Positions 17,952 to 26,554 of a stretch of DNA of 64,000 bases are shown here, in pieces. Numbering within the stretch: the stretch's first letter is position 1; every line of letters starts with the position of its first letter. The DNA comes from Halomonas sp. 'Soap Lake #6' (lineage in GTDB: Bacteria; Pseudomonadota; Gammaproteobacteria; Pseudomonadales; Halomonadaceae). Position numbers and translations under genes: made by a program. The notes under the pieces were generated by a model, which ran no database searches, had not been told where the DNA came from, and was given only the letters and a program-made list of their open reading frames with translations. The stretch covers positions 372,001 through 436,000 of the forward strand of contig NZ_CP020469.1 in NCBI RefSeq assembly GCF_003031405.1, given 5' to 3'.

Positions 17952-19337
17952 CAAATTGCGCGTCAAACCTCGTATCTTTTAGTGCGAGAAAGGAAAGCGC
18001 GAGGCGCACAGCGCCTCCTGGTTGACAGGCTATATTTAGCACGCTAGATTTTAAACATGACCACCGTACACCGCGCCTACCGCTATCGGTTTTATCCAAC
18101 GTCTGAGCAAGCTGAGCAGCTTGCCCGGACGTTTGGCTGTGTGCGGTACGTCTACAACCACTTTCTGCGCCAGCGTACCGATGCCTGGTTCAAGCACCAG
18201 GAGCGCATGGGCTACAACGCTACCGCCAAAGCCCTCACTACCCTCAAGAAACAGCCGGACACGGCGTTTCTGACCGAGGTCTCAAATGTCTGCTTGCAAC
18301 AGTCGCTTCGGCATCTGGATCGAGCGTTTAGCAACTTCTTCAAAGGCCAGGCACGCTACCCCACTTTCAAGAAAAAACAGCGCAAACAGTCGGCCACCTA
18401 CATGGCCAATGGTTTTCGCTGGCGCGATGGCCAGCTATGGCTGGCTAAGCACAAAGAGCCGCTGAACATTCGCTGGAGCCGGTTTTTTGCTGGCACACCG
18501 AGTAGCATTACGGTGAGCTGCGATACCGCTGGTCGTTACCATGTCAGCTTCCTGGTAGAGGAAGCGGTTACACCGCTGCCTGTAACGCCGAAAATGGTCG
18601 GTATTGACCTGGGGCTGACGCATCGCGTCATTACCAGCCATGGCGATAAAATCGCTAACCCGCGCTTTCTGCGACGTACTGAGCAAACGCTGGCGCGGGC
18701 GCAGCGCCGGTTGTCACGCAAGCAAAATGGCTCCCAAAACCGTGCCAAGGCGCGGCTTCGTGTGGCGAAGGTACATGCCAAACTGGCCGATCAGCGCCGC
18801 GACGCCACCCACAAACTCTCCACGCAGCTTATTCACGAGAACCAAGTCATTGCTGCGGAGAGTTTGCAGATTAAGAACATGGTCAAAAACCGCTCACTGG
18901 CCAAGGCCATCAGCGACGTGGGCTGGCATCAGCTTACGCAACAACTGGCGTACAAGGCCGAGCGGTACGGGCGCGATTTCGTCCAGATCGACAAATGGTA
19001 TCCCAGCTCGAAGCGGTGCTTTCACTGTGGCCATATCACCGGCAACATGCCGCTGAATGTCCGTACCTGGGACTGCCCCAGCTGTGGCACCCAAGGCATC
19101 GACCGCGACGTGAATGCCGCTCGCAATATTTTGCAATCAGGCAAGGCCATACTGACGGGCGCTGACAAGCTCCGCCAGCACCAGCATGAAACAACTACCG
19201 CAGGGCTTGCGGGAGGTTAAGCCTGTGGAGTCTGCGTAAGCCTCTGCGGGCAATCCCAAGGAGCAACGGACTATGAAGCAGGAACCTGGAAGGTAACAAC
19301 CAGGAATCCCCGTCCTTCAGGGCGGGGAGGAGGTCAA
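17952..19337 (+). mobile_element. IS200/IS605-family element carrying only tnpB
   Basis: The left boundary follows TTGAT (17947-17951), the insertion pentamer of ISDra2; the right boundary ends in TCAA (19334-19337), as in the IS608 cleavage site. The left end has a perfect hairpin GAGGCGC-ACA-GCGCCTC (18001-18017) and the right end CCCCGTCC-TTCA-GGGCGGGG (19308-19327, with one G-T pair). There is no target duplication, as expected for single-strand transposition. No TnpA Y1 transposase is encoded here, so mobility needs one in trans. Confidence 0.88.
18057..19220 (+). CDS. tnpB: TnpB RNA-guided nuclease of IS605-type element
   Basis: A 387-residue protein with an N-terminal helix-turn-helix/OrfB region (YRYRFYPTSEQAEQLARTFG), the RuvC-like active-site residues D184 (GIDLGLTH), E268 (AAESLQIKNM) and D351 (DRDVNAARNI), and a zinc finger (CFHCG then CPSCG). 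All catalytic residues are present, so it is probably an active nuclease rather than a repurposed dead one. Related TnpB proteins use an RNA from the element's right end plus flanking guide, and cleave DNA next to the element's insertion motif. The start ATG 18057 has no strong ribosome binding site. Confidence 0.93.
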   Translation: MTTVHRAYRYRFYPTSEQAEQLARTFGCVRYVYNHFLRQRTDAWFKHQERMGYNATAKALTTLKKQPDTAFLTEVSNVCLQQSLRHLDRAFSNFFKGQARYPTFKKKQRKQSATYMANGFRWRDGQLWLAKHKEPLNIRWSRFFAGTPSSITVSCDTAGRYHVSFLVEEAVTPLPVTPKMVGIDLGLTHRVITSHGDKIANPRFLRRTEQTLARAQRRLSRKQNGSQNRAKARLRVAKVHAKLADQRRDATHKLSTQLIHENQVIAAESLQIKNMVKNRSLAKAISDVGWHQLTQQLAYKAERYGRDFVQIDKWYPSSKRCFHCGHITGNMPLNVRTWDCPSCGTQGIDRDVNAARNILQSGKAILTGADKLRQHQHETTTAGLAGG

Positions 19338-19357
19338 CCTTACCGTATGGCGTATCA
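19190..19357 (+). ncRNA. predicted omega RNA (reRNA) of TnpB with guide
   Basis: The 3' end of tnpB and the right end of IS605-type elements encode the guide RNA. Here the scaffold would end at TCAA 19337 and the guide would be the first bases of downstream host sequence (19338 onward, starting CCTTACCGTATGG). The 5' end is a guess. This is inferred from known TnpB biology. Confidence 0.6.
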
Positions 19358-20032
19358 ACTGTTTGCCAAGGTAGTAGAGCGCGGCGGGGAAGTGTATGAC
19401 CGCACTCAAGTGGAAACGATGGTACCTGATGAGCAAGGAGTTACGCTGACGCTGACCAACGGTGCCACGTTGCGCTGCCAATATGTAGTTATGGCGGCGG
19501 GGTATGAATCGCAGGCTTGGTTGTCTGAGTCGGTGGCGGTCAATCGTAGTAGCTACGCGCTTATTACCGACCCGATACCACCAGAGGCATTAGGCAAGTT
19601 ACGCCATACTATGGCGTGGGAGTCTGAGAGACCCTACCTTTATATGCGCACTACCCGCGATGGACGACTTCTCGTCGGGGGCGATGACGACGATGAAGAT
19701 ATCCCCAAGCGCCGTGATGCACGGGTAGAAGAGAAGGCCGAAGGGCTAGCACGTAAGGTCGAGGAACTTTTGCCTAAGCTGGATATCAACCCAACGTTCT
19801 CTTGGGGCGGCACCTTTGCTGAAACCGACGATGGCCTGCCTTTTTTTGGCCCCCACGAAGAGCATGGCCCACGGGTACAGTTTGCCATGGCTTATGGCGG
19901 TAACGGCATCAGCTATAGCATGATTGGTGCAAAACTATTAAGGGCGCTTATAGAGGGTAGAGAGCATCCCTTAGCGGCGCTATTTTCGTTCCAACGTCTG
20001 AAATGAGAGCAATGTAAAATGTTTTACCGAAT

Positions 20033-20110
20033 TGGTTTTTAAAGGACTGGTTTTTAAAGACTGGTTTTTAAAGGATTGGCTTTTACTGAGCTGGTTTTTG
20101 CTGATTTAAT
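20033..20110 (+). repeat. T-rich short tandem repeats upstream of speG
   Basis: Five imperfect copies of a unit like CTGGTTTTTAAAG(GA) occur in a row, 50-125 bases before speG. There is no coding potential. It may be promoter-related or simply slippage-derived. Confidence 0.8.
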
Positions 20111-20156
20111 TTTTGATAAGTTAGCTGGCAGCGAGTATTCATAAGGATAGCAGGCG

Positions 20157-20687
20157 ATGAGCCACAAACTTTATTTGCGTGCACTAGAGCGTAATGACTT
20201 ACGCTTTGTCCATGAGCTCAATAATAACCAGAGTATTATGTCGTACTGGTTTGAAGAGCCTTACGAGTCATTTGATGAGCTGGAGGAGCTTTATAACAAA
20301 CACATTCATGACAACGCCGAACGGCGCTTTGTCGCAGAGGACAGCAATGGTAACGCGATTGGTCTGGTAGAGCTGATTGAGATTGACTACATTCACCGCA
20401 GCGGTGAGTTCCAAATTATCATTACGCCTGAACACCAAGGTAAAGGGTTTGCGCGCTCGTTAATACAACAGGCGCTGCATTACTCGTTCACGATCTTAAA
20501 CCTTCATAAGGTATATCTTATTGTCGCGGTAGAAAACGTCAAAGCGATTCACCTTTACGAAGAGAGTGGCTTTATTGAAGAGGGACATCTGGTACAGGAG
20601 TTTTTTATTAATGGTAAGTATCGCGATGTAAAGCGAATGTATATCTTGCAAGACACTTACTTGGCCGAGCTTAGCGCAGGGGAATAG
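20157..20687 (+). CDS. speG: spermidine N1-acetyltransferase (GNAT family)
   Basis: A 176-residue GNAT enzyme closely resembling Spe[19 protein letters not shown] at the N-terminus, the [17 protein letters not shown] polyamine-site segment, the acetyl-CoA loop [11 protein letters not shown], and the [12 protein letters not shown] and [12 protein letters not shown] strands. SpeG acetylates spermidine and spermine with acetyl-CoA, preventing polyamine toxicity. It is monocistronic; AAGGATAGCAGG upstream is the likely ribosome binding site for ATG 20157. Length equals that of usual SpeG proteins. Confidence 0.9.
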   Translation: MSHKLYLRALERNDLRFVHELNNNQSIMSYWFEEPYESFDELEELYNKHIHDNAERRFVAEDSNGNAIGLVELIEIDYIHRSGEFQIIITPEHQGKGFARSLIQQALHYSFTILNLHKVYLIVAVENVKAIHLYEESGFIEEGHLVQEFFINGKYRDVKRMYILQDTYLAELSAGE

Positions 20688-20700
20688 CTACTGGCTTGAG

Positions 20701-20790
20701 GGGAGTCGTTTAGACTCTCGCTGTAAATACTGCATCGACTCCCAAGCTGTGCCTGGAACATCGAAGCGCAACTAGTGAGGCGATGCAGTA
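20701..20790. other. interleaved inverted repeats downstream of speG
   Basis: GGGAGTCG (20701-20708) pairs with CGACTCCC (20736-20743), and TACTGCATCG (20728-20737) pairs with CGATGCAGTA (20781-20790). The arms interleave and share two bases, so the stems are mutually exclusive or form a pseudoknot. No T-run follows, so it is not an ordinary terminator. Confidence 0.5.
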
Positions 20791-20814
20791 AAAAATGCTG
20801 ACTGCTATTAAGGC

Positions 20815-20937
20815 TTACTGCTGGCGCATATAAGCGGCAACTGCATCAAATGCAGCGCGTTGTAGCTGGGCACTTTTCGCCCAAACTTCCATGACATCTA
20901 CTTCCACTGCTTGGCCTTGGTTAACTGAGTGTTGCAT
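20815..20937 (-). CDS. putative 40-residue microprotein A
   Basis: A short reading frame below usual gene-finding limits. The minus strand has AGGAG eight bases before ATG 20937; the product starts MQHSVNQGQAVEVDV and ends FDAVAAYMRQQ. It has no signal peptide and is predicted helical. It shares its layout with microprotein B 300 bases away: an acidic N-terminus, then W with alternating Gln/Ala, ending in (D/E)A(V/L)AAY(M/F). The gene lies alone between speG and poxB. Function unknown; possibly phasin-like or a small regulator, which is a guess. Confidence 0.55.
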   Translation of the reverse strand: MQHSVNQGQAVEVDVMEVWAKSAQLQRAAFDAVAAYMRQQ

Positions 20938-21086
20938 GGCGAGCACTCCTGATTCAGGGTTTTAGAGGTATTTTAGTTATACACGGCTTACTTTGTGCTA
21001 TGCAGCAAGTTAGCTGTAATGTCAGATATTAGGCGCTTTTCAGCACCAGGGGTAGTCCAAAAGATGTAAGTGATTTGCCATAAATC

Positions 21087-21102
21087 GTAAGCATTTGCTT
21101 AC
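21087..21102. promoter_or_regulatory. GTAAGC-ATTT-GCTTAC palindrome
   Basis: A perfect six-base inverted repeat about 150 bases upstream of microprotein A's start, with another GTAAG 20 bases to its left (21066-21070). Similar TGTAAG palindromes occur upstream of vgrG (31033-31050). It could be an operator. Confidence 0.4.
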
Positions 21103-21158
21103 ATTTAGGCGGATAAGTCTCCTACATCATTGAATGGAAAAGATTTTCATATGACGAA

Positions 21159-21182
21159 AAAGCCGACAAGGAACGTCGGCTT
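21159..21182 (-). terminator. intrinsic terminator of microprotein B
   Basis: On the minus strand AAGCCGAC and GTCGGCTT form an eight-pair stem, followed by TTTCG. It lies about 55 bases after the stop of the 37-residue gene, which supports that gene being real. Confidence 0.75.
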
Positions 21183-21235
21183 GGGTAGTCATCTTTTCGT
21201 CTAAAGGGGCGTGCAAATGGTAAAAACGGCTGTTT

Positions 21236-21349
21236 TTAACCGAAATAGGCTGCCAATGCTTCGTTGGCAGCTTGTTGCCATTTCGCTTGTAGGCTCCAAA
21301 ATGCGAGCACTTCGTCGTCTTCTACATACATGACTAGAGGAAAGGTCAT
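21236..21349 (-). CDS. putative 37-residue microprotein B
   Basis: The minus strand carries TAGGAGGATC with ideal spacing before ATG 21349, and an intrinsic terminator after the stop. The product (MTFPLVMYVEDDEVL, ending NEALAAYFG) is acidic at the start, then helical with W-S-L-Q-A-K-W-Q-Q-A. It parallels microprotein A. The full set of start signal, frame and terminator argues for an expressed gene; its function is unknown. Confidence 0.65.
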   Translation of the reverse strand: MTFPLVMYVEDDEVLAFWSLQAKWQQAANEALAAYFG

Positions 21350-21545
21350 TAGGTGATCCTCCTATAAAGGGACACTCTGACAGTATAGCTGGTTTTTGCT
21401 GCATTGCAGCATTTTGTGTCGTTAGCGTCCTATCAATAAGCTTTTTAGGCCAGCAAAGTCGCTGAACAGCAACTAGGCTGTGGGTGTTGCCCTGGTAATT
21501 TCTAGGAATTGCCAGGACTCAAACCTACTGCGAAAGGAGTCGCTG

Positions 21546-23258
21546 ATGAGCGTGAATGTTGCTGAAATCATCGTTGATACACTTCAAAACGCTGGAGCAA
21601 AGCGCTGTTATGGCATTGTGGGAGATACACTTAATCACTTCACAGATGCGTTACGGCAAAGCGATATAGCGTGGGTGGGGGTACGCCATGAAGAGGTTGG
21701 TGGCTTTGCCGCTGGAGGCGAAGCTTATATGACCCAAGAGCTTGCGTTATGCGCTGGCTCTTGCGGCCCTGGCAGCCTTCATTTTGTGAATGGCTTGTTT
21801 GATGCTCACCGCAACGGCGCGCCTGTGGTGCTGATTGCTAGTCAAATACCGCTGAGTGAAATAGGTGGCCAGTTTCCTCAGGAGGTTGACCAAACCAGCA
21901 TTTTTAAACAGTACAGCGTGTTTTGTGAAACCATTGTCTCGCCCGAGCAGGCGCGCCGCATGGCTGCACAAGCTGCGCAAGCCGCACTGGCCAAACGTGG
22001 CGTGGCGGTACTGGTTGTGCCAGGTGATGTTATGACGCAAACGCCTGATAACCAACTGAGTTACCGCGCCCATCAGTTTAGCTACTCGGTGCGCCCTAGT
22101 GCTGAAGCCCTGGTGCCAGCAGTAACACAGCTTAATAAAGGCGGTAATATCACCATCTTTGCTGGATCGGGATGTGAAGACGCCCGGGAGCAGGTAATAG
22201 CGCTGGCTGAGAAGTTGCAGGCGCCCATTGCCTGGACATCGCGAGCCAAAGACTTCATTGAGTATGAAAACCCCTATCAAGTCGGTATGACGGGAGTTTA
22301 TGGCCTAGAAGGTGGTTATCACGCTGTGGCGGAGTGTGACACGCTGCTAATGTTAGGTTGTAATTTTGCGTTTACCCAGTTTTACCCCGAGCGTGCCAAT
22401 ATCATTCAGGTTGATATTGAGCCAATGCAGATTGGTAAGCACTACCCAGTGGATGTGGGGATTATTGGTAGTGTGCGTGATACCTGCGAAGCGCTTTCGC
22501 AGGTGGTAAAGGCGAATTCCAACTCACGCTGGCTAGAGAAGTGCCTTAAGCGCTACACCAAATCGTTAGATAAGTCTGCTCATAAGAGCCAAGACGCTGA
22601 TGTCATTCATCCACAGGAGCTAACGCTAGCCATTGACCGCCATGCGGCAGAAAACGCGTTCTTCACTGCGGACACCGGAAGTGTGACTGTGTGGATGTTG
22701 CGCCATATTCGCTCCTTAAAACAGCGCCGCACCTTAGCTAGCCTGCAGCATGGCACCATGGTCAGTGCTTACCCGCAAGCCTTGGGAATTCAGCTAGCCC
22801 ACCCTGAGCGACAAGTGATCGCCATGTGTGGGGATGGCGGTTTGTCTATGCTAATGGGCGATTTGCTTACGTTAGTGCAATATCGAATTCCGCTTAAAAT
22901 CGTCGTGTATAACAATGGCTCGCTGAGTTTTGTGGAGTTAGAGCAGAAGGTAGAAGGTTTACTGGATGCCTACACTGAGCTGGAAAACCCCGACTTCGGT
23001 GACCTTGCTAAGATGATGGGGCTATGGGGGCAACGGGTTGATCGCGAAAGCGAGTTAGACACAGTGGTAAGCGAGTGGCTAGCCCAGCCTGGGCCCGCAT
23101 TATTAGATGTGGCAGTTAACCCCATGGAATTGGTGATGCCACCTAAAGTGGAGGCCGGCCAGGTGGCGTCAACAGCGCTTTACTCTGCCAAGGCGGTGGT
23201 AAGCGGGCGCATGGATGACGTTGTGCATTTAGTGAAAAGCAATTTCTTAAAACGCTAA
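21546..23258 (+). CDS. poxB: pyruvate dehydrogenase (quinone), PoxB type
   Basis: A 570-residue ThDP/FAD enzyme that oxidises pyruvate to acetate and CO2, passing electrons to the quinone pool at the membrane. ATG 21546 has AAAGGAG upstream and is preferred over GTG 21480. The N-terminal ThDP domain has YGIVGDTLNHF and RHEEVGGFAAGGEAY (catalytic Glu), the central domain binds FAD, and the C-terminal ThDP motif runs GDGGLSMLMGDL to YNN. The ending (VMPPKVEAGQ..., SGRMDDVVHLVKSNFLKR) matches the lipid-activated tail of E. coli PoxB, separating it from acetolactate synthases. It stands alone. Confidence 0.9.
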   Translation: MSVNVAEIIVDTLQNAGAKRCYGIVGDTLNHFTDALRQSDIAWVGVRHEEVGGFAAGGEAYMTQELALCAGSCGPGSLHFVNGLFDAHRNGAPVVLIASQIPLSEIGGQFPQEVDQTSIFKQYSVFCETIVSPEQARRMAAQAAQAALAKRGVAVLVVPGDVMTQTPDNQLSYRAHQFSYSVRPSAEALVPAVTQLNKGGNITIFAGSGCEDAREQVIALAEKLQAPIAWTSRAKDFIEYENPYQVGMTGVYGLEGGYHAVAECDTLLMLGCNFAFTQFYPERANIIQVDIEPMQIGKHYPVDVGIIGSVRDTCEALSQVVKANSNSRWLEKCLKRYTKSLDKSAHKSQDADVIHPQELTLAIDRHAAENAFFTADTGSVTVWMLRHIRSLKQRRTLASLQHGTMVSAYPQALGIQLAHPERQVIAMCGDGGLSMLMGDLLTLVQYRIPLKIVVYNNGSLSFVELEQKVEGLLDAYTELENPDFGDLAKMMGLWGQRVDRESELDTVVSEWLAQPGPALLDVAVNPMELVMPPKVEAGQVASTALYSAKAVVSGRMDDVVHLVKSNFLKR

Positions 23259-23338
23259 CGCGATGGAATCCTAAGCGTGTATAGCATGGTATGTTGTCAG
23301 TTCATCACCAATAACAAACTGATTAGCCGGACCATGCC

Positions 23339-24130
23339 ATGACGATAATTCCTCAAGACCGCTGGGTAGATTCCCCTGGCGGTCGCTTATTTACCCGCAC
23401 CTGGGAGCCGCGCCAAGCGCTCTGCGATATCCCAATTGTGCTTTTTCATGATTCCCTTGGCTGTGTTGAGCTGTGGCGCAGTTTTCCTGCTGCGCTGTGT
23501 GCTGCCACTCAGCAACGGGTCATTGCCTATGATCGCCTAGGCTATGGACGCTCAGAAGCCTGTACGTCACCACCAGCGTTCAGTTTTATCGAGGATGAGC
23601 CTACAGCCAGTTTTGCAGCACTCTACACTGCATTTCAGCTTGATCGGTTTATCGCTCTTGGCCATAGCGTTGGCGGTGGTATGGCGGTGCACTGTGCTGG
23701 GCATTACGCTGATCAGTGTATTGGGCTAGTCACCATTGCTGCCCAATCAATCAACGAGTTGCGTACTCGACGTGGTATCGAGGAGGCGCAGGCTGCTTTT
23801 CAAATACCAGAGCAGTTTGCCAAGTTGGAAAAATATCATGGGGACAAAGCCAGCTGGGTATTGCATGCCTGGACGGATACCTGGCTACACCCAGCATTCG
23901 AAACGTGGTCGCTTAAGCCAGCATTGGAGCGGGTCAATTGCCCAACACTGGTTCTTCACGGTGAGAAAGATGAATACGGTTCCCACCGCCAGCCAGAGCA
24001 AATAGCTCGCTATACACATGGCCCCGTGCACTGTGAAATTCTGCCCGGTATTCATCATGTGCCTCACCGAGAAGCTGAGGCTATGGTGATAATTTTTATT
24101 AGCCAGTTTGTTGCCCGGCTGGGTTTATAG
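23339..24130 (+). CDS. alpha/beta hydrolase
   Basis: A 263-residue hydrolase of the alpha/beta fold. The nucleophile is S110 in GHSVGGG, the oxyanion region is LFHDSLGCVELW, and the acid and His are probably in HGEKDEYGS and GIHHVPH. The fold covers esterases, C-C hydrolases and haloperoxidase-like proteins, and nothing here fixes the substrate. It follows poxB by 80 bases on the same strand and precedes a phosphoesterase; co-transcription is possible. Confidence 0.85.
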   Translation: MTIIPQDRWVDSPGGRLFTRTWEPRQALCDIPIVLFHDSLGCVELWRSFPAALCAATQQRVIAYDRLGYGRSEACTSPPAFSFIEDEPTASFAALYTAFQLDRFIALGHSVGGGMAVHCAGHYADQCIGLVTIAAQSINELRTRRGIEEAQAAFQIPEQFAKLEKYHGDKASWVLHAWTDTWLHPAFETWSLKPALERVNCPTLVLHGEKDEYGSHRQPEQIARYTHGPVHCEILPGIHHVPHREAEAMVIIFISQFVARLGL

Positions 24131-24178
24131 CAGCGCTGCGCCAATAGTGTGAGTTCATCAAGAAAAGCGAGGGGCTAT

Positions 24179-24940
24179 ATGCGGTTACGAATTTTGTCTG
24201 ATCTTCATTTAGAGTTTTTTGACGGCGATCGTGAGTTACCAGAGGTGGAGGCCGATGTCATCATTCTTGCGGGTGATATCCACCGACAAACGGAGGGGCT
24301 AGCCTGGGCGCGGCACCGCTTCCCTGATATACCGCTTATTTATGTGCCCGGTAATCACGAATTCTACGGCACATGTATGCCGCAGCTACGCGATGAGCTG
24401 GCGCTCGAAGCTGAGCGGTTGGGTATTACATTGCTGGACAATCAATCGGTCACCATAAATGGCGTACGCTTCTACGGCACGACGCTATGGACAGATTTTG
24501 CGTTGTACGCTGATGACCCGACGAAAAACCCAGCAGAGACAGAGAGCAAAGCACTGCGTGTTATGCCTGACTTCAACATCGTCCAAGCCTTGCCTGGGGT
24601 AACGTTTTCGCCGCTGGCGAGCCAGCAACTGCATGCTGAAGCACTCGCCTGGCTTGAAAGCGAGCTATCTCAGCCGTTTGAAGGCCCAAAGGTAGTGGTG
24701 AGCCATCATGCTCCGCTGCACGACTGCATTCCAGAGCAGTATCTTGGTGATGCACTTTCTCCAGCATTTGCTTCGCACTTACCGCAATTGATGGGGAAAA
24801 TGAAGCTGTGGGTGCATGGTCATGTCCATGAGCCAGTCGATATGCTACGCAACGGTACCCGTGTTATTGCTAACCCAGGCGGCTATCCTGATGAGTTTTG
24901 CCCGTCGGTATTTCAGCCAGGATTAGTGATTGAAGTGTAA
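24179..24940 (+). CDS. calcineurin-like metallophosphoesterase
   Basis: A 253-residue phosphoesterase. Metal-binding motifs occur in the expected order: SDLHLEF, LAGDIH, PGNHEFYG, SHHAPLH and HGHVHEP. ATG 24179 with GCGAGGGG upstream is preferred over GTG 24149, since the family begins directly with the first strand (MRLRILSDLH). The substrate is unknown. It lies 48 bases after the hydrolase gene and is probably in the same transcript. Confidence 0.88.
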   Translation: MRLRILSDLHLEFFDGDRELPEVEADVIILAGDIHRQTEGLAWARHRFPDIPLIYVPGNHEFYGTCMPQLRDELALEAERLGITLLDNQSVTINGVRFYGTTLWTDFALYADDPTKNPAETESKALRVMPDFNIVQALPGVTFSPLASQQLHAEALAWLESELSQPFEGPKVVVSHHAPLHDCIPEQYLGDALSPAFASHLPQLMGKMKLWVHGHVHEPVDMLRNGTRVIANPGGYPDEFCPSVFQPGLVIEV

Positions 24941-24956
24941 TAATGACTTTTTTCAA

Positions 24957-24994
24957 AAGCTTAGCTTCAGGGTTGCCTACCTGTAGCTAAGCTT
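24957..24994. other. perfect 10-bp inverted repeat
   Basis: AAGCTTAGCT (24957-24966) and AGCTAAGCTT (24985-24994) enclose an 18-base loop after the phosphoesterase gene. Without a clear T-run it is a weak terminator at best. The remaining ~190 bases before the next gene show nothing else. Confidence 0.5.
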
Positions 24995-25185
24995 CCTATG
25001 TGTTCGTAGCTGATGTTGGGAATGCAAGGGTTAGAGGCTTATGCTGAGTTAGTTACTTAGCGGTAGCTTTCCACTTCTTTGAGAAACAGGCGTTGTACCA
25101 AATTTGCTGCCTGTGAACGTTTTTCCTACGCTTAAAGTCATCGTGATGGAACTGACTTTTATCAAACGTTTGCAAGGAGCACTGC

Positions 25186-26436
25186 ATGACACCTCAAGGA
25201 AACCCTTCTCCCATTCGCAAGAAATCTCTTTCACAGGCTATCTTCGGTGCCATGCTGGCGGGCAGCGTTGGTCTCGCAAACGCCGATGTCACCACCGACG
25301 AGGAGAGTGTTGAAACAGATTACGAAACAGAAGAAATCAATTTAACTATCACCAAAATAGTGGGTGGGCTAGAGCATCCATGGGCAGTAGCGTGGCTGCC
25401 TGATGGCCGTATGCTGGTAACAGAGCGCCCAGGGCGCTTGCAGCTTATTGACGGCGATGATGTGATCGAACTTAGCAATTTGCCGCAAACAGATATTGAT
25501 GAAGATGATGAATCAGCTACCGAAGGTGGCAATCAGGGTGGGCTACTGGATGTCGTCGTTCACCCTGATTATGAGGACAACGGCTGGATTTATTTCACCT
25601 ATTCAAGCCCCGGTGACCCGCGCGCATTTAGCACTTACGAGCCTGATTACGGCACTGGCCTAGCAGTAGGCCGCGCTCGTATTGATGCTGATAATGGTGA
25701 ACTCACTGATGTAGAAACCATTTATAGCCAAGTCCCACGCACTCATCCTGGCGCGCATTATGGATCGCGTATTGTATTCCCAGGCGATGGAGAGATGATT
25801 TTTTCCATTGGCGATCGTAACGTTCAAAATTTACCCCAAGACTTAACCAACCCTGGTGGCAAGATGATCCGCCTGCTTGAAGAGGGTGGTGCACATCCTG
25901 ATAACCCCTTTGTTGGAGTTGAACCAGGCAACCTGCGCCCAGAGATTTATTCGTTTGGCCATCGCAACAATCAAGGGCTAACCATTCATCCTGAAACCGG
26001 CGATATATGGGCAGTTGATCACGGCCCCAGTGGTGGAGACTTGCTCTACAAAGTGGAAGAAGGTGCCAACTATGGCTGGCCGATGGTGGCACATGGTACT
26101 GAGTACTCGACAGGTGCGCATATTGGGCTTGGCACAGAAGCTCCAGGTGTTGTGGCGCCCACCCATGTATGGGAGGAGTCTATGGCACCCTCTGGTATGG
26201 TCTTCTACACCGGTGATGTGGACGAATGGCAAAACAACCTTTTTGTCGGCTCGCTTCATCGTGAGCAACTACACCGTTTAGTTCTGGATGAGGATAACGA
26301 GGTCACCCACGAAGAAGTGCTGTTGGAGGATACTCTTGGCCGTATCCGTGATGTTCGTCAAGGGCCAGACGGTATGCTGTATGTTGTTACCGATGAAGAA
26401 GATGGTGGTGTTTACCGCTTGGAGCCTGAGTCGTAG
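25186..26436 (+). CDS. PQQ-dependent aldose sugar dehydrogenase, secreted
   Basis: A 416-residue protein with a signal peptide (to about residue 33, LAGSVGLANA) and the six-bladed propeller of soluble glucose dehydrogenase / YliI-type enzymes: HPWAVAWLPDGRMLVTERPGRL, the GSRIVFPGDGEMIFSIGDR calcium/PQQ region, FGHRNNQG and LWAVDHGPSGGD-like segments. Such enzymes oxidise aldoses in the periplasm using PQQ. The mature N-terminus is very acidic, common in halophilic bacteria. AAGGAG precedes ATG 25186. A bidirectional terminator follows. Confidence 0.88.
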   Translation: MTPQGNPSPIRKKSLSQAIFGAMLAGSVGLANADVTTDEESVETDYETEEINLTITKIVGGLEHPWAVAWLPDGRMLVTERPGRLQLIDGDDVIELSNLPQTDIDEDDESATEGGNQGGLLDVVVHPDYEDNGWIYFTYSSPGDPRAFSTYEPDYGTGLAVGRARIDADNGELTDVETIYSQVPRTHPGAHYGSRIVFPGDGEMIFSIGDRNVQNLPQDLTNPGGKMIRLLEEGGAHPDNPFVGVEPGNLRPEIYSFGHRNNQGLTIHPETGDIWAVDHGPSGGDLLYKVEEGANYGWPMVAHGTEYSTGAHIGLGTEAPGVVAPTHVWEESMAPSGMVFYTGDVDEWQNNLFVGSLHREQLHRLVLDEDNEVTHEEVLLEDTLGRIRDVRQGPDGMLYVVTDEEDGGVYRLEPES

Positions 26437-26516
26437 AATCGAAGCAGGTTATATCAAGTGGGCTATACCAAGCGGGCTATGCCAAGTGGCCTGGCCTATG
26501 CTCAAAAAGCAGTTTT

Positions 26517-26544
26517 AATAGGCGCCTTTGAGGCGCCTATTTTA
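26517..26544. terminator. bidirectional intrinsic terminator
   Basis: AATAGGCGCC (26517-26526) and AGGCGCC-TATT (26532-26541) form a perfect ten-pair stem with a TTTGA loop between two convergent genes, followed by TTTA on plus and TTAAAAC-side bases on minus. Confidence 0.85.
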
Positions 26545-26554
26545 TTGGTGTGAA

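Larger units (their letters stand above)
17409..20006 (+). pseudogene. FAD-dependent oxidoreductase (DAO family) interrupted by a TnpB element
   Basis: Two parts of one gene, 17409-17951 and 19338-20006, flank an inserted element. The first part has the Rossmann dinucleotide motif (VIGGGITGALIADELSRHG); the second has the C-terminal FAD-binding MAYGGNGISYS. Removing 17952-19337 (1386 bases, a multiple of three) rejoins them as AASLDPYRMAYQLF in one 403-residue frame, with the DPYR motif usual at this point in DAO-family oxidases. The insertion adds in-frame residues and then a stop at 18047, so the protein is cut near residue 181 and is presumably inactive. No other decay is visible, so the insertion is recent or reversible. 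Substrate is unknown. Confidence 0.88.

Noticed and set aside
17409..20006. Two separate oxidoreductase genes
   Set aside because: The halves join exactly when the element is removed and each has only part of the FAD-binding fold.
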